Part shown: positions 37,001-42,014 of the stretch, piece by piece
Numbering within the stretch: the stretch's first letter is position 1
How the letters are laid out: each line of letters starts with the position of its first letter
From: Lingula anatina
Taxonomy: Eukaryota > Brachiopoda > Lingulata > Lingulida > Lingulidae
DNA: 45,442 bases
Assembly: GCF_001039355.2 (NCBI RefSeq)
Contig: NW_019775485.1
Location: forward strand, 220,796 to 266,237
Direction: 5' to 3'
Translations under genes and position numbers: made by a program
Notes under the pieces: generated by a model
The model's database searches: none
What the model was told of the DNA's origin: nothing
Seen by the model: only the letters and a program-made list of their open reading frames with translations

Positions 37001-39689
37001 AGTTGGGCAGTTGTCCACCACGGCTGAAATGTAATAGACTGTGCTCAGTATGCCGGTGTTACGTGACAGAGAGTCCCCCATGACAGAGAGTCCGCTTCCC
37101 ATTCATTTGTACAGGTAACTTGCGCCCATGATTTTGACCCACGTATGTCGGGCTAACCCTTACCATTAAATCTAAATAGAGGGCGAACTTTCTGTTACAA
37201 GGACCCTCAGTTTCGTTACACCGGTGTGACAGAAATGGTAGTCCACTAAGAACCATACTCGTAGTCCGTTCCCCATTACTTTGTACAGGTAGCATTTGTC
37301 CCATATACTAACCCAATACTCTAACTAACCCAACCTGCATTTATGATATGGGGCTCCGGACTTCCGTTCCTAGGAGTAGCATTCCTCTTTTCTGGGAAGA
37401 AATTCCACAAATGATGTGAAATATCACAAATACAAATGCATGCTTTAAGTACTGTTTACTTCATTCATATTCAGAGTACAAAATCTTCGTTAAAACGTTT
37501 TGCTAAAGAAATACCTTTCTGTCTCTTGCAGATGTACGGTTTTGCAATGAAGCAATTTGCATCACGTAGCTCTCCCAGGTAAGTGCCGTTTCGTTTTACC
37601 CACATTTCAGCACAGTTCTGTTCGCCTTTTCCATTATCATTCGGTTCTTGTTCAGCCCAGTCACTGCACAATTGGAACATAAACCAAATATGTATGTGAG
37701 TTACTTCATACCTATACTTTTTGCTAATTAACATATAATTAAATTGAACGGTATAGCATTTTAACTTCAAGACGAAAAAATTAATCAAATGACAATACAG
37801 TAACGTCACCATTGCAATATGATTTGAATTAAATAAGACTTTGTTTATAACTGCATGGGTCACTGGTAAAAACCTCAAACAATTCAAATCTGTCAACATT
37901 TAAAACAGGTAACGAATTGATTAAAACAAACACGATGTTAAGATAATGCGAAAAACGAAGCCCATTAAATTTACAAACATTTTCAATGCTGGATTTTCTT
38001 CTTTGACCCACTTCCACGTTCCCTCCTTCTCTTCATCCGTCAATCCTATCCACCACCTGTGGTTCTCGGGGTCTGTTTGACTTAAACGTTCGGACGTTTT
38101 CAAAACAAAATTCTGAAAGCATTTTTGGTCGAGAAAAAAATTAAATTTATGTATGGTGTAAAATTCGAGGTTATCTTTGGTACAATAATTACGCACAATA
38201 CCTAGTAAAGCTCTTAGGGGGTAATTATCTTTATCCCCTAGCTGACTCGGTAGGCGTGACAGACATTTACGCCGGTTAAGTTGATAGCAATTTAGTGAGA
38301 CTCCCCAGGGAGTTAGACCGATCCAGATGGATCGATCTAGGTATGGAAACCCAGTTTATATTTATGTACCGATCTATCTCAGAGGGGATTCTCGCTAAAT
38401 TGCAATCAACCAAAGCGGCTTAAATGTCTGTCACGCCTATACTGAAGCTGCTAGGGATAATTAATTGTTGTTTAGCAGCTTCAGTAGGAGTGTCAGACAT
38501 CTAAGCCGCTTGAGCTGAAAGCAATTTAGTGAGAAACCCCTTGGAGATGGATTGATCCTGTTCGATCGATGTAGGCATGGGAACCCAGTCTTATGCATCC
38601 GTTATAAATCTACCTTTTCATTCACATTTTCAAACCATGCCAAATCTCCTAGTCTGGCTTGGCAGGATTTCCTGGCTTCGTGCCACTTTCTACGCATTTT
38701 GCTAGGGTTGAACTGGAAACAGTGATCACTGACGGGACTGCTTACCCATCCTGCTGGACACAGCTGACCTGCCACTGGACATGAGAACCATTAGCATATG
38801 TTAGTAACTGGACCTTCAATATCATGGAATATTGGTGGCGTGCCCAAAGCTTACAGCATGCTGCTGTGGTTTAGGGTCTCGGTTTACATCGTCACCATGT
38901 TTACGTCAATTAACACTTGATAATTAAATCAGTCAATGTGTTATTAAACAAATATCAAAAGTGCACCGAGTAACTGTAACGACGGAAAACGCCCTTGCAG
39001 TACATGTATTCGTTTGACACATAATAGGATTGGCCTAATTTGTATATTCTTCTGTTAAATTATACGAATGAAGATTCTTTATACGAGTGATGAGATTAAA
39101 CGAATCCCAAATAATTAGATTGAGGAATTGGGCATGCCTTTTCAGATCAGGTATCTATGATTTTCTAACCCCAACTGAATAAGACCAAGGTATAAGTTTA
39201 CAACAAGACTACTTTTTTAGAAAGGCTAGGGTGCACATTATATATTACATGTGCAATGCAAGGTCCTAGTAAGCAAACAGAGTTAGGTTGAGAATATATT
39301 AAATACAGTCCCGTAGCCAGCAATTTCAAAAGGGGGGTTCTTTTTCTGAAAAAGTGGACCTTTTCCCATAAAAACCTCATGTACCAAGATAAAATTTTAC
39401 CCAGAGTTGACCTTTCCCAGCAAAAGGGGAAAATCTTTCGAACCCCCCGAACCCCCCCTGGCTACGGGCCTGAAATAATACGAACGCCGCACGAGTAACA
39501 TCTAAAAATCAACACCAGCCAAAATGAACTTTAAAAGAAACACTTGTACTATCTGCACTACACGGTAAAAATAAACATTACTACGTTAAGGATGCATAAT
39601 TTAATATATGTGCCACCACATTAAAAGAATCAAGTTTTATACTTACCGTACGGCAGAATAACCAGTGCCAGGTGAAAAGACGGCGTCAT
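8350..39689 (-). CDS. Giant 17-CTLD type I membrane lectin receptor (mannose-receptor-like), 56 coding exons
   Basis: Spliced gene rebuilt by hand; exon coordinates are in the domain entries. All 55 introns have GT-AG ends and compatible phases, giving 7,950 nt of CDS and 2,649 residues from ATG 39689 to TAA 8352-8350. Order: signal peptide, 17 C-type lectin-like domains with WIGL-type cores and paired cysteines, Thr/Pro linkers, 48-residue stalk, one membrane helix (about 2581-2604), 45-residue cytosolic tail. Known family: mannose receptor, PLA2R, DEC-205 and Endo180 have 8-10 CTLDs behind ricin-B and FnII domains; neither is seen here. Inferred role: endocytic or surface glycan recognition, perhaps in immunity or feeding. 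The start is favoured because the 14 codons before the first intron form a hydrophobic leader in the right phase. Individual splice choices could be off by a few codons, and extra 5' UTR exons are possible. Confidence 0.9.
9078..9221 (-). CDS. Stalk exon between CTLD17 and the membrane helix
   Basis: A 144-nt exon, acceptor GTCCTTGCAG and donor GTAAGA, phase 1 at both ends. It encodes 48 residues rich in Ser, Thr, Pro, Gly and Gln with no cysteine, ending in a basic GRGSGRKIKDNGS stretch. It fits an extended, probably O-glycosylated juxtamembrane stalk. Confidence 0.75.
9437..10404 (-). CDS. CTLD17 exons (residues about 2383-2525)
   Basis: Exons 10404-10147 (258 nt) and 9607-9437 (171 nt). 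Motifs: WCPPGGEWLEYGTYCF, SQLASFASQDEIDF, MWIGLVKRR, FKWFDGTSLSFTNW, GEPSNSGNKENCVEL, GKWNDNRC and FICKMNK. EPS with WND: a partial calcium site. The intron between the two exons contains a MITE (9806-9975). Confidence 0.86.
9806..9975 (+). mobile_element. MITE copy 1 (170 bp), perfect 15-bp terminal inverted repeats, 5-bp TSD
   Basis: Starts CAGGCCCGTAGCCAG and ends CTGGCTACGGGCCTG, exact reverse complements. TTCTC flanks both sides (9801-9805 and 9976-9980), a 5-bp target-site duplication. No coding capacity. It lies in the intron inside CTLD17. CAG-type ends recall hAT elements, though classic hAT elements give 8-bp duplications. Confidence 0.88.
10885..11636 (-). CDS. CTLD16 exons (residues about 2240-2382)
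   Basis: Exons 11636-11374 (263 nt) and 11050-10885 (166 nt). It begins with a Thr/Pro spacer, then SVCKPDYYSFDGKTCYK, TWQEAQEQC, IWIGLRD, MTYTNWDENEPK, VTCVI and FVCMTTT. EPK replaces EPN. The second-exon acceptor (TATCTTTTTCGAAG) was set by phase 0 and by the expected distance between WIGL and the following tryptophan. Confidence 0.83.
12117..13251 (-). CDS. CTLD15 exons (to residue about 2239)
   Basis: Exons 13251-13123 (129 nt), 12891-12743 (149 nt) and 12225-12117 (109 nt). Motifs: GNRCYKFIG, SLASITNPMEQ, YWIGLSDYY, YTNWDDNEPAAAW, EDCVKV, GKWADVKC and GYICQTW. EPA replaces EPN. The acceptor of the last exon was chosen as TCTATTTTCAAG, which gives phase 0 and the best pyrimidine tract. 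Confidence 0.82.
13520..14638 (-). CDS. CTLD14 exons (residues about 1946-2085) and linker to CTLD15
   Basis: Exons 14638-14395 (244 nt), 14112-13997 (116 nt) and 13654-13520 (135 nt). It shows NCGDKWRSFGDHCYF, LWIGASD, WTDGTPMNYVNW, NEPNSQYGDERCV and FNDENC. EPN, E and D suggest a working calcium site. The first exon corresponds to two exons in CTLD9. The last exon (FICKKHKDSS, then linker and YCPLGFEG) parallels 21073-20936. Confidence 0.85.
15234..16874 (-). CDS. CTLD13 exons (residues about 1785-1931), QPD type
   Basis: Exons 16874-16804 (71 nt), 16259-16120 (140 nt), 15840-15782 (59 nt) and 15446-15234 (213 nt). It has ACRDGWYIRDFTCYK, GGDLASFHSDEE, VWIGYHLEE, HTWSDGTKSNYTSW, GQPDNHNGRERCV and GKWRDDDC. 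QPD with supporting E and D is the galactose-type signature in C-type lectins, unlike the EPN domains of the same protein. The last exon ends with a Thr/Pro linker. Breaks after CYK (phase 0) and after the next exon (phase 2) match CTLD8. Confidence 0.87.
17282..18294 (-). CDS. CTLD12 exons (residues about 1642-1784)
   Basis: Exons 18294-18034 (261 nt) and 17449-17282 (168 nt). Motifs: TCFDDKHWFGFGAYCY, GASLASVESQAEMDF, LWLGLW, FVWHDKTPFNYANW, GEPSTEARKECV and GYICKMPK. EPS replaces EPN, and the WND position is not conserved (KVYYC). Same two-exon design and phases as CTLD17. Confidence 0.85.
18375..18500 (+). repeat. Dispersed repeat, copy 1 (pair with 40725-40830)
   Basis: Contains CTGATGGCAAGCGCAGATTT, CAGAATAATTGTGATAACTG and GTTGGTGGTGAAATGGAATT, matching the minus strand around 40.75 kb for about 100 bp. 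Intronic, between CTLD12 and CTLD11 exons. Probably a short transposon remnant. Confidence 0.55.
18753..19428 (-). CDS. CTLD11 exons (residues about 1505-1641)
   Basis: Exons 19428-19184 (245 nt) and 18918-18753 (166 nt). The first begins with a Pro/Ser/Thr spacer, then HCPLGYSSFGDACYQ and PIWLGLTR; the second has YYWLDGWPVDYINW, SEPTRGDMERCV, GRWNDTDC and VCKRTT. EPT with WND is a partial calcium site. Two-exon structure matches CTLD16. Confidence 0.85.
19622..20463 (-). CDS. CTLD10 exons (to residue about 1504)
   Basis: Exons 20463-20338 (126 nt), 20046-19904 (143 nt) and 19721-19622 (100 nt). It shows GNKCYFLQG, NATLASVTNAMEA, FWIGLKK, VYWDNGEPRGW, DDCISV and GYVCQAW. EPR sits at the sugar-triplet position, so classical mannose binding is not expected. 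Exon layout and several motifs match CTLD15. Confidence 0.83.
20936..22324 (-). CDS. CTLD9 exons (residues about 1219-1355) and linker to CTLD10
   Basis: Exons 22324-22146 (179 nt), 21844-21774 (71 nt), 21411-21311 (101 nt) and 21073-20936 (138 nt). It has HCYF, GGNLASVHDLDE, YWIGLNE, KWSDGTPTNF, GEPNDFEGGEKCV and HWVDENC. EPN, E and D are present, so sugar binding is likely. The last exon ends CTLD9 (FICKRHK), encodes a Thr/Pro linker and opens CTLD10 with TCPPGFEG. That exon is clearly paralogous to 13654-13520. Confidence 0.85.
22557..22601 (-). CDS. Linker mini-exon before CTLD9
   Basis: A 45-nt exon, acceptor CTTCTGCAG and donor GTAAAT, phase 1 on both sides. It encodes about 15 residues, GDPIYNTKSTIRPTP, a Thr/Pro spacer between CTLD8 and CTLD9. 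Confidence 0.65.
22842..23872 (-). CDS. CTLD8 remaining exons (to residue about 1203)
   Basis: Exons 23872-23739 (134 nt, phase 0 to 2) and 23056-22842 (215 nt). It has GGELASFHSE, YWIGLSRPS, YTWVDR, GEPNDHNGQESCVEL and GRWYDSNC, ending IICQFRK. EPN with supporting E and D marks it as a likely mannose-type calcium-dependent binder. Exon phases and the break right after FCYK match CTLD13. Confidence 0.85.
24208..25233 (-). CDS. CTLD7 exons and start of CTLD8 (residues about 929-1086)
   Basis: Exons 25233-25115 (119 nt), 24772-24624 (149 nt) and 24416-24208 (209 nt). CTLD7 shows GSCYIVSEK, SWSDARHTC, YWIGLSN, FTNWDKK, RCVAI and FICEYS. It lacks EPN and the usual CPxGW hairpin right before the first core cysteine; only the tail of exon 23 supplies an upstream cysteine. 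Exon 24416-24208 finishes CTLD7, encodes a TTTPAPTTPPP linker and starts CTLD8 with KCPNQY and FCYK. Confidence 0.75.
25880..27003 (-). CDS. CTLD6 exons (residues about 754-888) plus tail of exon 23
   Basis: Exons 27003-26824 (180 nt), 26596-26433 (164 nt) and 26059-25880 (180 nt). It has CSGDWARFGRHCYK, VWTGLND, REPNNHLGKELCV and GKWQDADC, ending YICKKP. EPN, E and D are all in place, so this domain is a good candidate for calcium-dependent mannose-type binding. The last exon reads about 40 residues beyond the domain to a phase-0 donor; that extension is atypical and could instead end at an earlier donor. Confidence 0.82.
26612..26639. repeat. (GAAA)n microsatellite
   Basis: Seven GAAA units. 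On the minus strand this is the pyrimidine-rich stretch just upstream of the acceptor of exon 26596-26433. Confidence 0.9.
27340..27399 (-). CDS. Linker exon, Thr/Pro-rich, before CTLD6
   Basis: A 60-nt exon with acceptor TTTTAG and donor GTAACA, phase 1 on both sides. It encodes about 20 residues including VNTTTTPTTP, a likely O-glycosylated spacer between CTLD5 and CTLD6. Confidence 0.7.
27712..28934 (-). CDS. CTLD5 exons (residues about 600-733)
   Basis: Exons 28934-28764 (171 nt), 28403-28284 (120 nt) and 27822-27712 (111 nt). The protein shows FCYQF, GGELASVASL, FWLGAS, WIWSDGNPF, LNWGAD and GYVCKKK. No EPN/QPD is present, so calcium-dependent sugar binding is unlikely. The last exon ends at an unusual donor, GTTCGT. 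Long GA and GATA microsatellites fill the intron just after the second exon. Confidence 0.82.
28110..28268. repeat. (GA)n and (GATA)n microsatellites
   Basis: An interrupted GA tract (about 28110-28172) followed by a GATA tract (28236-28268), in the intron inside CTLD5. They create a spurious Ser/Leu/Tyr-rich frame on the minus strand. Confidence 0.93.
29162..29197 (-). CDS. Linker mini-exon before CTLD5
   Basis: A 36-nt exon between a polypyrimidine acceptor (TTTTTTTCAG) and donor GTAAGA. It adds 12 residues, GLATTPGGTSLI, in phase 1 on both sides. It is a small Thr/Gly/Pro spacer like the other linker exons, so it could be skipped without breaking the frame. Confidence 0.65.
29430..32526 (-). 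CDS. CTLD4 exons (residues about 456-587)
   Basis: Exons 32526-32365 (162 nt), 31917-31838 (80 nt) and 29583-29430 (154 nt). It opens TCDSGW and has SSWLGLND, WVWQDQES, YTNWALGKPE and AYICEKK. KPE replaces EPN, so canonical sugar binding is doubtful. The intron between the last two exons is about 2.25 kb and holds the minisatellite, the foldback hairpin and the assembly repeat; the reading continues in phase 0 across it. Confidence 0.82.
30207..30303. repeat. Long near-perfect hairpin (97 bp)
   Basis: Left arm ATAATACACTGTCACCC, then GATATATGCCAT and AACACCTCG; the right arm reads back CGAGAGGTGTT, ATGGCATATATC and GGGTGACAGTGTATTAT. The loop is only a few bases. It resembles the fused ends of a foldback transposon. 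It lies in the large intron of CTLD4. Confidence 0.8.
30620..30980 (+). repeat. Minisatellite, about 80-95-bp units, four imperfect copies
   Basis: Units begin near 30622, 30703, 30797 and 30888 with versions of GGTGACATTTCTGACAACGA followed by GAGGCGGTTACGGAATAT and GTCAAAATCAAACGGATGT. The last unit is truncated. The array happens to stay open in one plus-strand frame (repeating QNQTDV) but lies in an intron with no other coding sign. Confidence 0.75.
31020..31546. repeat. Exact 263-bp direct repeat separated by a single N (probable assembly artefact)
   Basis: 31020-31282 and 31284-31546 read the same from TAAATAGCACAACCCTCG to GCCAAGATGGTCACAT, with one N (31283) between. Equal length and a one-base gap are typical of two contig ends that overlap but were not merged. 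Confidence 0.9.
31581..31790. repeat. Cluster of imperfect inverted repeats in the CTLD4 intron
   Basis: One hairpin pairs 31590-31609 (GATTTAACCAAGATGTAGTC) with 31621-31640 (two mismatches in 20). A second pairs about 31718-31732 with 31749-31760 (GCTTCAGTGATC). Between them are CGAGTGAAGCGAG-type words like those in the hairpin at 30207-30303, so this may be the other end of one composite element. Unclassified. Confidence 0.45.
32297..32352. repeat. (GT)n microsatellite
   Basis: Interrupted GT run right after the donor of CTLD4 exon 32526-32365. Confidence 0.9.
32671..34618 (-). CDS. CTLD3 exons (residues about 311-455)
   Basis: Exons 34618-34489 (130 nt), 33873-33797 (77 nt), 33097-32972 (126 nt) and 32772-32671 (102 nt). 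It opens TCATGW and has IWLGG, SNWEPAQPK, LCVQM and FICQV. The sugar-triplet position reads QPK and the last half lacks WND, so the calcium site is not conserved. About ten residues of linker follow the last cysteine. Confidence 0.8.
33949..34032. repeat. Poly(A) followed by (TA)n microsatellite
   Basis: About 35 A residues followed by about 24 TA units, in the intron of CTLD3. The length may be unreliable in the assembly. Confidence 0.95.
34710..34738. repeat. (AATG)n microsatellite
   Basis: About seven AATG units with one change, in the intron before CTLD3. Confidence 0.85.
35035..37023 (-). CDS. CTLD2 exons (residues about 163-310), degenerate domain
   Basis: Exons 37023-36933 (91 nt), 35924-35795 (130 nt), 35611-35505 (107 nt) and 35150-35035 (116 nt). 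It starts NCPTGW, has WIGY and ends YICKKRE. There is no EPN/QPD triplet; an extended loop follows WIGY before FWSDGR, so sugar binding through calcium is unlikely. It has one more intron than most sister domains, splitting the first helix region in phase 2. Donor GTTTGT at 35504-35499 is weak but phase-consistent. Confidence 0.8.
36011..36058. repeat. (GT)n microsatellite
   Basis: Interrupted GT run upstream of the acceptor of exon 35924-35795, in the CTLD2 intron. Confidence 0.9.
36475..36521. repeat. (AAT)n microsatellite
   Basis: About 15 imperfect AAT units in the CTLD2 intron. Confidence 0.88.
37077..37305. repeat. Imperfect tandem repeat, about 180-bp period
   Basis: CGCTTCCCATTCATTTGTAC at 37092 and CGTTCCCCATTACTTTGTAC near 37267 are each followed by AGGTA, and a TGACAG-rich segment recurs before each. 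On the minus strand both units read LPVQ.NG.RT in short frames. No gene is supported; intronic between CTLD1 and CTLD2. Confidence 0.45.
37515..38774 (-). CDS. CTLD1 exons (residues about 15-162)
   Basis: Exons 38774-38614 (161 nt), 38112-37979 (134 nt) and 37663-37515 (149 nt). The domain opens QLCPAGW, has the core WWIGL, then EPN with a following glutamate and LRD before the fourth cysteine, and ends ICKRQK. EPN plus E and D are the residues that bind calcium and mannose-type sugars in canonical C-type lectins, so this domain may bind sugar. The second exon uses a weak donor, GTTTGT, fixed by the phase of the next exon. Exon 2 has a close counterpart at 417-577. Confidence 0.85.
38214..38597. 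repeat. Foldback (inverted-repeat) element, copy C, with three arms
   Basis: Three successive arms: forward about 38226-38352, reverse about 38366-38456, forward about 38475-38594, with an AATTAATTG centre between the last two. Motifs AGGCGTGACAGACAT, GCAATTTAGTGAGA and GGAACCCAGTCTTA recur. The extra arm suggests nesting or unequal exchange. It lies just downstream of exon 38774-38614, the same place copy A has relative to the paralogous exon. Confidence 0.75.
39306..39472 (+). mobile_element. MITE copy 2 (167 bp) in intron 1 of the 17-CTLD gene
   Basis: Same family and orientation as 9806-9975. Left end CAGTCCCGTAGCCAG (one change), right end CTGGCTACGGGCCTG. Flanked by AAATA on both sides (39301-39305, 39473-39477), again a 5-bp duplication. 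The internal repeat around GTGGACCTTTTCC is shared. Confidence 0.88.
39647..39689 (-). CDS. Exon 1 of the 17-CTLD receptor: start codon and signal peptide
   Basis: The ATG at 39689 opens 14 codons reading MTPSFHLALVILPY plus one base, then a strong donor GTAAGT. Spliced to exon 2 in phase 1 this gives a short leader ending near VAG before the first mature residues QLCPAGW. That is a plausible signal peptide followed directly by the first CTLD, so no ricin-B or FnII domain precedes it. A longer open frame through the same exon (about 39647-39801) reads in a different phase and does not join exon 2. Confidence 0.7.
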
Positions 39690-40724
39690 TTTGTGCTGTA
39701 CACAGGTCGAAGGAAAATCTAATAATGTCATGGGATTTACAATTCACACCACCGGTGATATGATAGGATTCACCAAAAGCCCAATTGGTCATCCTGTCAC
39801 CTGTTTATCATAATCGTTAAAACACTATCACGATGTTCACTTCAACAACAGATACCGGACACTGTCCTAAACTCCAAGTACGGAAATTATCTAAGGTCTA
39901 TCGTGATAGCAATTTCATAGTGGCGTTGAATCGATTGATAATGGGTAAATATCTATTCGTGGGACGATAATACATCATTCGAGTACAGGTAGTCATAACG
40001 GGACGTCATAAAAAATAAAACCACATACACACACTGAACAATAGAAGTTTCACCCCTACTGAACCAATACTTTGGGGGAGATAAATCACTGTGGAATGAT
40101 ATGCCCCTGGTATCATTTTATTAACATCAAATTTCACAAAAGAAACGGTTCTGACTGAACAATTCAACTGTATCGATATTCTGACATTGCTTATATTCCG
40201 CCTCTTCAGGTTAATAACTTTTATTACTGAGATTCAAGGGGTGACACTTCTATTGTCCAGTGTGTGTACACTGCTGGAAGATCTTAAACTTAAACCTAAT
40301 AAGCGCAGAATACATATACGGTATATATTTTGTAAAAGAACAGCATACATTTACACATGCACATGAGGCCTCGCGAGACAGCCATTTAAACACTTTACTT
40401 TCGGTTTAATGAGCATCTTTACCTAGAGAAAAAGTATCTTTTGGATCAGGTCAGATCACACCGGCTCGTGCCTAGAAAATTTAGAATCAAAACGAAATGT
40501 CAACGAACGTGTACTCGCGTTCACTACTACACTGTGAGTCAGTGAAGAGAAGTTGGACGTTTGGGTGGTGTGTGGGGGTAGGGCAATATCATTAGTATTG
40601 ACTATCCCCATTTCCAATGTTTAATTTGCAAACAAACCTGTTAAAAAGGATAACAACTCTTTATATGAGAGTCCAAATTCCACAATTAATACATTGTTAA
40701 CAACAAAAATGTAAAATAAATTCC

Positions 40725-40830
40725 AATTTACCACCAAAATGGCGGTTATTGCAATTATTCTGGAATCTGTGCTTGCCATCGGACCACAGTGACCTTCATA
40801 AATGGCTTCCTTCTGTAATGATCTCTTAAG
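40725..40830 (-). repeat. Dispersed repeat, copy 2 (pair with 18375-18500)
   Basis: On the minus strand reads CCGATGGCAAGCACAGATTC, CAGAATAATTGCAATAACCG and TTTGGTGGTAAATTGGAATT. Intergenic, upstream of the 17-CTLD receptor gene. Confidence 0.55.
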
Positions 40831-41704
40831 ATATTGTTAAAAAAAACTACACAAAAAAATCCAATGGACTAACTTTGAATGTCGAAACGGATTCAACAAC
40901 CAAAAGAAAGTATGGGTAAAATCCGTTTTACAGCACTTTTCCCGCCAAAATGAAGAGTTGTCATCCCTTTAACAGTAAAAAATATCTTTTTCCACAGATG
41001 AATTTTGATGTGCGCCCGATCGCCGCCATTCTAATTCACAATTGATGTGATCCGGATACACGTTCCTGTAACTTTATTTGCATTGAAGCACCCAATGTCT
41101 AACACAGCGAATTATCTGAACTTCGGTATCATATATTAAAATCTGAATAAAGAAGATCGACAAGATCTGAACCTCATGCTAGTGTGGGAATAACTGTCAG
41201 AATTATTTTGTATACAAATAAATAGGGTCTAAACTGAACCATTCTTGCAGCCGTTGTATTAAACTGAACCATCAACTATATTAATGGCTGTATTGATGTA
41301 CCAGCCGATACTAGTACTGATGTTTGTGCAGGTTGGAAAGCCTACTGATGTTTCCTGTTTCATTTTAGAAAGAGGCATGCCAACTGAAAAACATATTATC
41401 TAAGAATTTTTAAACCAAACGATGAATTGATGTAATGTTTATTGCTTCATATCCACAAAAAAAATGAAACGTTCAACGTGACTTCGGTGGCTATTTCATA
41501 TATTTGACATTGCCATTATTAACGGCACTATTTCATTCTTGTACTTTTTATTAAAGTAATTGAATAAAACAATTTTGGGTATTTTTTTCATTCAATAAAT
41601 TACAGTCTCATCATTATTGCACATCAAAGCGCAATTGTTTATGAAATACCACCCCCAGTACTTAAAAGAAATAATTCATATATGTGCGTTTATACCCAGT
41701 ATGA

Positions 41705-41710
41705 TTTATT
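41705..41710 (-). promoter_or_regulatory. Candidate polyadenylation signal of the GT32/pyruvyl-transferase-like gene
   Basis: AATAAA on the minus strand about 305 nt after the stop codon at 42015. A second AATAAA lies near 41547. Either would give a normal 3' UTR. Confidence 0.4.
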
Positions 41711-42014
41711 TCAAGTGTAATATGTAACCATTAAAACTTGCAAGCTTGACTACCCAACCCAACTCCTAAGGCAATAATATGTGCACACATGACTATTAAG
41801 GTATTGTCCCTAGAAAAGGCATCATGACCCTAAAGGTCCAAATATCAAACTGTTTTTACTACATTCCAAGCACACGTATGCAAGTTACAACGTGCTTTTG
41901 ATATATCACTGATTTACATATAAATGACCAAAGAAAAATGAAATACAGTACACATTAACAAAATTGATTCATATTTTTTTCAGTCAAAGACACTGATATG
42001 AAAGTAGGGTTAAA

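Larger units (their letters stand above)
39690..42014. other. Intergenic region upstream of the 17-CTLD gene
   Basis: Holds the presumed promoter and 5' UTR of the receptor (a palindromic CCAATTGG lies at 39781-39788, about 95 nt before the ATG; no TATA box seen), a dispersed repeat (40725-40830), two TAAACTGAACCAT copies near 41230 and 41261, and the 3' UTR of the GT32/pyruvyl-transferase-like gene. No other coding exon is supported. Confidence 0.45.

Noticed and set aside
39647-39801. A 50-codon open frame reading MTNWAFGES with good splice sites, resembling the third exon of a CTLD
   Set aside because: It leaves phase 2 at the donor, but exon 2 needs phase 1. The frame in the correct phase starts with ATG at 39689 and gives a signal peptide; the remaining cysteine pattern also does not fit a CTLD.
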